Assembly (NCBI RefSeq): GCF_963678635.1
Contig: NC_087064.1
Coordinates: 64,907,548 to 64,971,547, forward strand
From: Symsagittifera roscoffensis
Taxonomy: Eukaryota; Xenacoelomorpha; Acoela; Convolutidae
DNA: 64,000 nt
Reading direction: 5' to 3'
The notes below the pieces were generated by a model. It ran no database searches. It had not been told where the DNA came from and saw only the letters and a program-made list of their open reading frames with translations. Position numbers and translations under genes: made by a program. Positions 10,344 to 19,327 of this stretch are shown here, piece by piece. The first letter of the stretch is position 1; each line of letters starts with the position of its first letter.

Positions 10344-11790
10344 TTAGTTTTTTGGTTCCATTTGGAACGGGAAATTCTGTTGCTGCTGTCCCTGGGGCTT
10401 GGGTTTGTACGAACATTGACTAATAGTATGGCCAAACTTCCTGCAGTGGTCACAGAACTTTGATCCGGTGCTAACTGCTGATGTATTAGGGTCTTGGGTG
10501 TGCACCTGCTGCATCTTGGGTTGTGCGGCTCGTTGGGAAAACGTGGTGTTCGGTTGTGGCTGTATAGCTATCGCTTGTTGCTGTTGGGTTTGAGGATACA
10601 TCTGGTTCGGATGGAATTGGGTGTTCTGTTGTGTTTGAGGATAGTTCTGGTTTTGATGGAAATTTGGGTTCGATTGCATTCCAGAGATCTGTTGATGAAA
10701 CTGGAACATTTGTGGGGGGTACTGCATATTTTTGAATCGAGCGAAACCTTGGTTTCCGTATCCCCCATTTCTCAGCTGTCCAATCCTTTTCCCCTACCGA
10801 ATATACCTCTTCTTTGGTTGTATCCTTGTTGCCCATATCCATTTCCTTGAGTAGGGCCAGACGTATTGTTCTGATTTGAGCCATTTCCAGTCCCTTGACT
10901 ATTTGCATGATTTCCTTGATGCAGTTATTGCTGGGCTTGACTGCTATTCCCACCAATGTTTTGACTATTCGGTTGAGGGCACTGCTGTGTGGTTCCGTTG
11001 CCATCTTGTGTATCATTTTTCTTTGATCCGATAGCTCACTACGGACTTCGTTGAGTTGTTTTTCAATGTGTTCCTGGGCTGTTGTTAACTTTGACAACGC
11101 ACTGATTAGGTTGTGAGAAACTGTCTCACCTAATTTGTTGAAGCTATCTTCTGGGTAGTCCTCATTACGACAGACGTCTCTAATTGTCATTTCTTTGCGT
11201 GCAAGGTTGCAAAATTCTTGTACTGTTGTGGCAGCTGGTTGTTCCATCATATCGAACGGAGCCAGTTGGGCATGCCTTTAATAAAGATACGTTTAATCTG
11301 AGTGTTCTATCATTTTCTACGTCGAGTCGTTCTCGGCGTTGCGCCGTCTCTCCATGGAGGCGCGCTGATCTGCATCGGCGGCAGCGCCTGCTTGTGTTCC
11401 ATCAATTGTGGCAACCGCAGGTAAGTCCGGTGTCGGGTAGGCTCGTTGTGCCTTTTCTGTGAGCTCTACCAGGTAATTATCTGGTGAGTCCTTTTTGATA
11501 TCAAACTTCGATTGTTCGAGTTTTAGGACATGAACCTTTTGCAATTGAGGGTTGCAACAATGGTCACGTAGCGCCGCTAGACTAAGAGGTACGTTCGCTC
11601 TCGTTAGCGCTGGCAGTGTTTGGAAGAATTGCAACGCGTTGCCTCGCAGGTGCAGTTGTAGAAAGTTCGCTTGCTGATCATTCGCGATTCCCGCTACTCC
11701 CACATATCCTTGGAAGAGCTGTTCGAATTGGGCGAAATATTCGGTATCGCTTCCGCCAAATGGTTCGACTGTGACTTGGGCGTGTGCCAT
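10344..11790 (-). pseudogene. gag: D gag, broken into three frames
   Basis: Gag starts at ATG 11790 (MAHAQVTVEPFGG). It runs through a capsid-like helical region ('NFLQLHLRGNALQFF', typical of gypsy gag) to about 11317, and then changes frame twice (11250-10770, 10727-10344). The last part is a Gln/Asn/Pro-rich spacer followed by one CCHC zinc knuckle, CDHCRKFGHTISQC, for RNA binding. At least two frame changes make it defective. Confidence 0.7.
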
Positions 11791-12485
11791 TTTATCACAG
11801 TTATTTGATTGTCAAGTCTGATTCGATAAATGATTTCGATGAAACGGTCGATTTTATAGTGGAATTTATCAATGCCCAGTGGGTAATTAGGTTTTGAGGA
11901 CGTAATTATCGTCTCTAAGGAAATCTAGAGATACCTCGTATTGTGATTAGTTAAGGGTCGGAGTCAATTCACTCTCTTATCTATAATTTAAACTTTCTGC
12001 TACTTTTTAAGTTACCTTTCCTTACGGCTTTAATATGATTCCACTATGTTTTTTCCAATTTGGTTTAGTCTTTAAGCACTAGATAGGTTTTCAATAGTTA
12101 CTCATAGATGATTTCATATGACTGGTTTCTAAATGAGCACTCATCAATTTTAATTTAAGCACCGAGAGTTTTAAGTTTAAGTTTTAACTAACTGTTTTTG
12201 TACTCTGTATCACTTTTCCTAAAGAAGTGTGGCGGTTGTCATCAACACAGAACAGATGTACTTTCCTTTTGCCCCCTGCTGTCGTCTCTCACTGGCTGTT
12301 TTCAGTTTCTGTTTTTTTGCCCCCTTTATCCTGCTGTTTGAGCAAGTTACTGCCGTGATCGTGTTTCAGCTTTTTGAATTTGGAAGTCGTCTTTTGTTGA
12401 AAGTCGTCTTGTTTTTACTCTTCCTTTACAATCAGCTTTAATTCGTCATGAATGGTTGGTAACATCATCCCACTCATAGTCACCA
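11791..12485. other. D leader between 5' LTR and gag
   Basis: Untranslated leader, T-rich on the + strand, without a conserved ORF. It includes the primer-binding site next to the LTR. Confidence 0.6.
12466..12485 (-). promoter_or_regulatory. putative primer-binding site of element D
   Basis: Directly after the 5' LTR end the - strand reads TGGTGACTATGAGTGGGA. It begins with the TGG expected from pairing to a tRNA 3' CCA end. The tRNA was not identified. Confidence 0.5.
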
Positions 12486-12876
12486 TGTAATATACCGTTT
12501 CTGGCTATTAATGTTGATCGATAAGTGCTGCTTTGTAGTCTAGAGTGATGAAGTATGTTGTTATGGATGTGCGGTCTAGGCTTAATATCTTCGACTCAGG
12601 GATGTGCTTCGTGATGGCTACCCACTTTCTCTAGAGTCTAAGCTGATCGATTAATAAAAGTGAGTATTAATGTTTCACTTACTATTTTGAGCTCCTTGAT
12701 TGTACTGGCTCTCCAATTCTTCTCATTCTTTCATTCTCCTTATTGTTTGCATTAAGTAAAAATAGATTTAATACTTTATCATTGACGTAACATGGCATTG
12801 ACACTTTTATCTAAATCGCACCAATTATGGTAATTATTGATTAGCAACTAACATAGGTGTGAAGCACTATAGTACA
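12486..12876 (-). repeat. 5' LTR of element D
   Basis: A 391-bp copy of the 2090-2481 LTR in the same orientation, ending in GTACA. It is followed at once by the 'tacaa' target duplication and the resumed env of element E. Confidence 0.9.
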
Positions 12877-13752
12877 TACAACTGGAAACATTGCCTGGGA
12901 TCTTCAAAATATCAGATTTGCCCTGAAATGATCCCTACTGAGACAGGCAACGGATCGCGCCTGGCAACTCTTTTCTTCAAAGGGAATCTGGAAACACTGA
13001 AAGTAGGCGACACCGCACAGATTCAGTTACCATCCACTGAAAAAGCTAAAATCTAGGATTTGGGGTATGGCTGATCACATCAGCAACATCTGCAAACACC
13101 CTCTTCGAATCCGATATAGAATCAACAACCGCCAGTGGAATCGAAAAGTTCCCGGAATTCCATCCATATCTGTATTGTAACACTGAAATGTGGAAAAGTT
13201 TGTAGGGCCTAACATAAAAATTCGATCTGATTTAGCAACATGCGAACAGCTCCTAGCAATCAAGATGTCCAACTGCCGGACCCGATATCAAACTTGCTAA
13301 GCGAGTTGACTGAATTGGAGGACATGCCGTACTACGACTCAAAAACGGAAGCGGGGATCGAATTATTCAAGGCAGTAAAGAAGAAGCTACTCGAAATCCC
13401 TAATGTTCAAAATCGAGAACAGATGAGGAAAATAGCAAAACCGTTAGCGCTGAATATGAGGAAACTTCGAGCTTCGTTCGCAAGAGTGTTTGATGACCGG
13501 CTTACATTGAAAGACTCATTTATTATGAGTATAACTTTCTTCATCGGCTCAATGGTGCTCCATGCACTGTTTAAGTGGATCTACCACAAACGCAAAAAGG
13601 AGAAAGTGGAACCCATCTCGCTTTTGACCTCCCCTGGCACAAGAGACAACTCTCGATTCAGTGGAACCCACAGCTTGATTTCAAGAAACACTGAACGAAG
13701 TGAAAGAACACGCGAATCGAATAAAACTGGAGACGACAATGGAACTCAATAA
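12877..13752 (+). pseudogene. env: env relic of element E, C-terminal part
   Basis: Continuation of the env interrupted at 2089. 'YNWKHCLGSSKYQIC' matches the 'CLGTSKYRIC' region of D env, and the piece at 13240-13752 has 'DMPYYDSKTEAGIELF', a membrane anchor ('SFIMSITFFIGSMVLHAL') and a basic cytoplasmic tail. A stop at 13054-13056 and a frame change separate the two pieces. The order and motifs equal those of D env, but sequence divergence is large, so E is the older insertion. Confidence 0.75.
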
Positions 13753-14400
13753 CGAGACAGCTCACGCTTTCACCGCACAGACATCATATATCAACCGGGA
13801 TGTTTCCAAGTCACAACCAAGACTTCATTCCATGAATGAAAAATTAGTACCACTGAAAAAAAATTAGGACGTTTAAAACACTTTAAAGTAAAACACCTTG
13901 TGGTAGCCTCAAAAGTATTTGTTTAACAAAAATTATTACTTTAACCTTTAACACATTTTTGAGAAAATGTATTTATCAATGTGCCGTATAATTCTAAACA
14001 TATATAAAATCTGAGCAACGGACTGTGTGTGAAACTTGGAGACATCAAAACTGTAACCATATATTTTCTACAAAGAAACAAGGCAGAACAGAACGCTGGC
14101 AACTTTCGAACCCGTCGCAACTTCAAGGATGGTAGTGTCACATCCCTAAACTCCATTTAAGGCTGTGATTTATTATTTGACCAACCCAAACTACTTCAAG
14201 GCCCTATTTGGTGTTTATGACCACGGACTATATTTTCTGTGACATAACAAGAAGATGTGATCGAGGTTACTAGCAAACATCATTAAGAAAGAAACAGGAA
14301 GAAAATATTGGAACTCAAATAATAAACGCCGAAAAGGCTTGATAATGAAAACAGAGTGACCAATCTTTACTTGAAAAAAATCATAAAATTAGAACAGACA
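13753..14400. other. non-coding flank of element E
   Basis: AT-rich DNA after the env stop. No LTR, gene or repeat could be recognised by eye. Confidence 0.4.
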
Positions 14401-14439
14401 TCGGAAGAAAGCAGTCATATTTTGATTCATATTTTTATT

Positions 14440-14697
14440 AACCCCTGATAAAACCCTGACAACACTTAACTATAGGTTTGGTTTAGAATTTACAAATTTT
14501 ATGAAGTTTTTCGAAATTTAATTTTCTTGAAAAATTTCAAAAATTCATATTTTCTCGGAAGCTAGAAAGATTTCAGCAGATCTTTTTGGAAGCATGATTT
14601 ACAATCCGTTAAAAACCCTGAAAGCACCCGATCAATTTGGTGTTGCTAAATTTGGAGGCTGAATTTGCAACCCCTGGGGGAACCATGACAGCATCCT
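14440..14697. repeat. degenerate satellite-like repeats, right block
   Basis: The same phrases as at 480-1000 recur: 'ttttcttgaaaaatttcaaaaa', then 'ggaagctagaaagatttcagca' and 'gaggctgaatttgcaaccc'. This supports a single repeat field split by the env elements. Confidence 0.45.
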
Positions 14698-14957
14698 AAA
14701 TATTGTCAAATAAACGAAGCTGGAAAATCGAAAAAAAACTTCTTAAGCGCTACACTATACGATATAGCTAAACGTTAAAAAGTTCATTCGTTAAACATGC
14801 AAAAACAATACGTTGAAAAAGCTTCCCAAATATTGTCAAATAAACGAAGCTGGAAAAACGAAAAAAAAACTTCTTAAGCGCTACACTATACGATATAGCT
14901 AAAACGTTAAAAAGTTCATTCGCTAAACATGCAAAAACAATACGCTGAAAAAGCTTA
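14698..14957. repeat. two-copy 130-bp tandem duplication
   Basis: Units start at 14701 and 14831 ('tattgtcaaataaacgaagc') and are almost identical, so the duplication is recent. No protein is supported; the open frame across it arises from the repeat. Confidence 0.9.
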
Positions 14958-15281
14958 AGCATGGTGAGATAGTGAAGCGCGCATTTCGATACATAATAGA
15001 TAATAAATTCCATCCGCGAAAAAAAATTTAGCGTGAACAACTTAGACTTTTAAAAAACGAGAAAACAAATCAACCAGATTTATATAACTATATTCACTAC
15101 GTTCATTGACACTTAATAACATAAATTGCACATCAAATCTGGGAGGATAAATTCAGCGCATGCCATTTAACTGATATTGAATGCTTTACAACAAATTGTA
15201 CTACAATAACTTGCTTGTTATGCGTCTAGTTTTCAAAAAACGCTGTTGTTCATCATTAAGAGAACACTTATAAGTTTCCGT
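14958..15281. other. downstream flank of the p53-like gene
   Basis: AT-rich sequence beyond the stop codon of the p53-like gene. It would hold its 3' UTR; no clear polyadenylation signal was picked out. Confidence 0.4.
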
Positions 15282-17247
15282 TCAGAAATCCATGACGCTA
15301 GTTGGTGTCCTACTTTCATCTCTGACAGTTGAGGTTGACACTGTTCTTGGCGGTCGATTGGCAAAAAAATATCCCCCTGTAGAATGATAGTTGTCGGCGT
15401 TTTCGATCAAAGCTTTCTGCAAGTAGGCGTGTCTTGCTAGTAACTCGTCGGTCACTTCAATTTTTATCCGATAAACTCCATCAGAATCCGGTTGCAGATC
15501 TTCGTTATTGTTGTCTTCAAACTGCTTTGGAATCTTTGCTCGTACTGACATCTGATGATTTGAAACGTTCGGAGGTCTTCGTTTTAGACTCTGCGCCGAA
15601 TCTCCTCGATTTTCGCATGCCATTTTGCGCTCTTCATTTTTCCTTTCGCGCCCTGGGCACGTGGATATTTTGAGTCCAATGCTTCGTCTGCCAATCACAT
15701 TTTGTTTTCTTTCCAAAGTGCAGCACAGCTTCAATGCCCGACGGTTGATGCCTCCAGTACATGTACTCAGACAGGCGAAACTAAACAGACAGTCGACCAT
15801 CTCAATTTCACTTAGAGGCTAGGCTCTGCACCGCGAACACACGAGTAAAGAAATATATACTTGAAAAAAAAACTAACAAACAATTCGAAAAAAAATATTT
15901 TGAAATTCCAGCTCCTCTCTGTGGTACTTCAAAGAGGTAACGCTACCCTGTTGCTGGCCCGATACTGGTGCAACTAAAGGTGATTATCTATCATCCACTT
16001 TACTGTCTTAACTTTCGGATTTAAAATACGCGTAGTTTTTTGATTTTGCTGATTTATACCGGTTTCTTGAAATTAATTTAATGTTATTTTCATATTATGA
16101 AAAAATAAAAGAAGCAGAATCCGAAACAGAAACCGGTATCCTTGTCATTAGCTGCAAGCTTCAACTACAGGTCCAATGAGTTAGCAGATAACTTAATTTT
16201 TTACATTATAAGACAATCTATTAGATTGATTTTGGGCGGATTTTTGAGCTCTTGCTCCATGTTTGTTATTTTTGGGCACTTTAGAAATAAGGCTTTACTT
16301 GTGTAAAAATTAAGTATAGACTTATGAAAACAAGCGTTCGGAAAACAGTTCGCTTATAATAATCAAATTCATAATTGCAAAACTACCTGACAAAATGAGA
16401 TGATTCTGTGACATTGTCCTGAAGTGGGATGACAGTTGACAAGCGTGAAGAGGACTCGTCGTCGTCATAGGCTACGCCAACGCTATTGCACCTTAAAGCA
16501 ACATGCGTTCAATCAAAAATTTTAATTTCTCTCATTGCTAGCACGTCTCTTTTTTCATTTAGAGAAGTTCGTTCATTTCAAGTATCTCACGCCCCTCATA
16601 AATTTACAATATATGGCAATTTGCATGAAGTAACTGTAGAAATCTGTTCGCACTGACAGACTATTTAGTCTTTTAGATAATCAATAACTTTTTAACACGA
16701 TTTTGTAAAGCGTTTAGAAAAACTAAAGCGGGAAATGGATACGAGCCAAGAAATTTACGTACCTAATGATATGCCTCCTGTGGGCTATCACGTCTTGTGA
16801 TTGATGAAACGGACAACGGACAACTGAACATTCCAGGTGCTCAGAAGACTCAAACACTGGCAAAAGTCGGACTTGCAACCCTGAACTTAACCGATTCACT
16901 TTAAAAGTGAGGAGACATAGAACGTTCTTCTTGATGAAAATTTTGTCCAGAGCATCGGAATAGGTGCAGTTAACTTTTGACGTCACCGTTTCGGCCTCGC
17001 CTCTGATATCGTCAGACAGTTCGATCCGAAAGTCAAGTTTACCAGGATAATCATCCAAACAGGGAGTCTTTCCTGTGGCACTAATATCAGTCGATACTGC
17101 TCCGTCATCTGATGAAAAACAATTCATATCAAACATACACGCTGCACCTTCAGACTTAAGGAATTCGTTATATTCCTGAGAGAAGGCTGAAGAGCCATTG
17201 CTATTTGTTGATATAGCTCTAAGTAATACCGGCTTTTCTTCCGACAT
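15282..17247 (-). CDS. p53-family transcription factor, three exons
   Basis: Exons 17247-16763, 16491-16387 and 15780-15282 join in frame (phase 2 at both introns) into 362 codons plus TGA. Donors are AG|GTACGT and AG|GTAGTT; acceptors are CTTTAAG and TGTTTAG. The product is a nuclear sequence-specific DNA-binding factor. DNA-binding domain about residues 62-250: 'DYPGKLDFRIEL', 'SKVNCTYSDALDKIF', and 'VVRCPFHQ' (zinc Cys145, His148). 'FACLSTCTGGINRRA' has zinc Cys200 and Cys204 and the minor-groove Arg equivalent to human R248. 'CPGRERK' follows, but the human R273 position is Lys. A basic 'KRRP' lies at 263-266, and a strand-helix at about 299-324 resembles the tetramerisation domain. The N-terminus ('AFSQEYNEFL') may be an activation motif. 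The ATG directly follows TTTTCAG, as at a trans-splice site. Expression was not tested. Confidence 0.85.
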
Positions 17248-17265
17248 CTGAAAATAAAAACATTG
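17240..17265 (-). promoter_or_regulatory. 3' splice (possible spliced-leader) acceptor at p53 start
   Basis: The - strand reads TTTTTATTTTCAG immediately followed by ATGTCGG. The nematode consensus TTTTCAG abuts the initiator ATG, which fits either SL trans-splicing or a 5' UTR exon further upstream. Confidence 0.55.
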
Positions 17266-17311
17266 TGTGGCTGTTGATCTTATACTGTTGATTACTATAA
17301 TAGTAAATAGT

Positions 17312-17880
17312 TGTGCCAGTCGGTCATATTTGGAAGTTTGACCTTGAGCAACACTAAAGACATGATTTTGAGATAAACTCTGGTTTTCAAAAATACGAAC
17401 TGAGCCTGTCATTCTCACGTTTCTCGCGATAACTAAAAAGACCAGAAAAAAAACAACAGAAGAACCGAATGATAATCGCGGGAAAGTGGTCTTAAAATAG
17501 CAGCGGGAAATTGCTATTCGTTGGGGGAACTTTGGGATTTTCAAAAATTCGAATTGAGCCTGTCCTGCTCAAATTTCTCGCGATAACTAAAAAGACCAGA
17601 AAAATAACAACAGAAGAATCGAATGATAATCGCGGGAAAGTGGTCTGAAAACAGCAGCGGGAAATTGCTATTCGCAATTTCCAGACATAAAATCGTGCGA
17701 GATTAGAGCTGTCTTATTCTTAACAGAAGGCAGAGTGATCGCAAGTAGAGAAAAAAAACAAATCAGAAGTGGACCAGAGTTAACCTTCGGTGGAAAGGTG
17801 GACAACCAAAGTTGCCCAATGGTCCAAACCAAAAACTTATTTTGTGAATGCGTTAAAATTGTAAATCCAAACAAACGTTT
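17312..17880 (+). repeat. truncated A/C-type LTR upstream of p53 gene
   Basis: Starts with TGTGCCAGTCGGTCAT, the LTR terminus of elements A and C, in + orientation. It carries an internal duplication of about 140 bp ('cgcgataactaaaaagacca' near 17430 and near 17580). It continues through 'ccttcggtggaaaggtgga' and 'cccaatggtcca', closer to LTR C than to LTR A, and fades near 17880. It begins 65 bp from the p53 ATG. Confidence 0.75.
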
Positions 17881-17946
17881 TCGCACATTTTTGTGCATCT
17901 TCAGGTTTTAAAAATTTTAAACTATCTGTACAAAATAATCAAAGGT

Positions 17947-17994
17947 TGTAGCATTCGCCCGGAAGTACATATCGACGGAAAATAAAGCTAAGCT
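17947..17994 (-). repeat. B-type LTR remnant, piece 1
   Basis: Reverse complement of the last 48 or so bases of the element B LTR ('cattcgcccggaag', 'tacatatcgacgga'). The LTR continues at 40716 on the other side of element A. Confidence 0.85.
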
Positions 17995-18898
17995 TGTAAC
18001 ATTCGTCTACTGCAGTCACACATGAGGCTTAAGAAAAATAGGCCCTATAACCATTGGCTCAAGAGTCAGGGACACTATCTCTTGTGTTTTTGTACCTCAA
18101 ATCAGTCGGAGCCAATTCGGTTCGCTTGTGACATGAGACTACGACCCGTTACAGCTTAAAGGCTACTACTAAAACATCCCCCCACTCTAGAATTAGAAAC
18201 GTCCCCATACTTAGGTCTCTAGATACCCAAAATACATGAACGCCGTTAAAAACCGGGTTGGAACAATCCGTTAAGTTACTTTTTATTAGACAGTGGAACT
18301 TTGATCCATTTCAGATGGATCAACCTAAAACTCGCCTTACCTCAACATAATGATCATAAAACACACTCTAGAAATTTAAATTAGTACTCACATTGTAGCA
18401 CACTCAAGAACCAGGAAGTAAATAAGTCGGTAAGCAACTCAAGAATCGATAAAGTAACTAAAATGAGTTTAATGTTAGTCAGTTTCAATAACAAGAACAA
18501 GTTTTTACTTTAGAATGTGAGTTCTCGTGAACCATTGGGACACTCTAGCTGTCCACCTTTCCACCGAAGGTTCACTCTGGTCCAGTTAATAATAGTACTC
18601 CAGTCACAACAATCCAGTTCGTGGGTATGCGCTCGTCTCTGTTTCAGATGGGACAGCTCTACTCTCGATTATTATTGCTACTGAAATTGCGAATAGCAAT
18701 TTCCCACTGATTTTTCTAGCAACTTTCCCGCGATTGTCACTCGATCGTTCTGACTTCTCTTTTTTGATTTTCAGTTATCGCGAGAAAATCGTGCATGACA
18801 GGTTCCATTCGAAATTTTGAAAAACTAAATTTCACTCCAAAATCAAGTGTTTTTTGCTTCTCTCAAGGTCAAACTTCCGAATATGACCGACTGGCACA
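17995..18898 (-). repeat. 3' LTR of element A
   Basis: A 904-bp copy holding a 27-bp stretch ('tatgcgctcgtctctgtttc...') absent from the other LTR, and a perfect hairpin GAAATTGC-GAATA-GCAATTTC at 18683-18703. Confidence 0.95.
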
Positions 18899-18910
18899 TA
18901 CTCCCCGGAC
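18899..18910 (-). promoter_or_regulatory. polypurine tract of element A
   Basis: GTCCGGGGAGTA on the - strand directly abuts the 3' LTR. The identical 12-mer abuts the 3' LTRs of B (57561-57572) and C (59429-59440), so it is the likely plus-strand primer site. Confidence 0.8.
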
Positions 18911-19327
18911 TCGAGATCGATGTCCTCATCGCGTGCTGTCTTCTGCCAGTGAGTCCCAGAAAACCGAGTGTTACTCAAGATACAGTGCCAGTGGTCATTT
19001 ACAGAAGTTTGCAGCAGACTTAAGCTTATCTACACCCCAAAATTCACAGCCATGTAAAATTTTCACACTTTCGCTAAACAGCAATCAAAATCTGCACACA
19101 CCTGCACCCTTGAATTCTTGCTTTCCAAGCCAATCATTTAAAATTTCTTTTGTCCTATTCAATCAGGAAATTGTCATGCAGCATTTTGATTTATATAATA
19201 AATATAGTATATTAATAACAATATTTGCTTTGTTAAAACTTCTTTTTCGTGAATCCAAGTTTCACCCGGATCCACGCTCAAGCCCCCCTTTCCCTCTCAA
19301 CACTCAAGATCCATTCGAGCCACCTGC
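18911..19327. other. A: 3' untranslated region
   Basis: Non-coding stretch between the last ORF and the PPT. It is conserved with element C (59441-59866), for example 'gttactcaagatacagtgcc', which suggests function in RNA processing or packaging. Confidence 0.6.

Larger units (their letters stand above)
2090..12876 (-). mobile_element. element D: defective env-bearing LTR retrotransposon with captured cargo
   Basis: Bounded by LTRs at 2090-2481 and 12486-12876 and by a 5-bp direct repeat 'tacaa' (2085-2089 and 12877-12881). It was therefore inserted as one unit, into the env frame of element E. Read on the - strand the order is LTR, PBS, gag, zinc knuckle, protease, RT cut off after its DD motif, a foreign block (8609-5690: satellite array plus antisense JmjC gene), env, LTR. 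RNase H and integrase are missing. All its genes carry frameshifts or stops. LTR similarity suggests fairly recent movement despite the defects, so it would need help in trans. Confidence 0.85.

Noticed and set aside
12229-12441. 70-residue hydrophobic frame
   Set aside because: T-rich leader of D on the antisense strand; hydrophobicity is compositional.
15905-15975. Alternative middle exon for p53 ('GSVTSLKYHREELE')
   Set aside because: Poor match and no donor; the 16491-16387 exon fits p53 residues and phase exactly.
17248-17544. N-terminal extension of the p53 reading frame into the LTR
   Set aside because: The upstream part is LTR sequence and contains the TTTTCAG acceptor; the ATG at 17247 is the better start.
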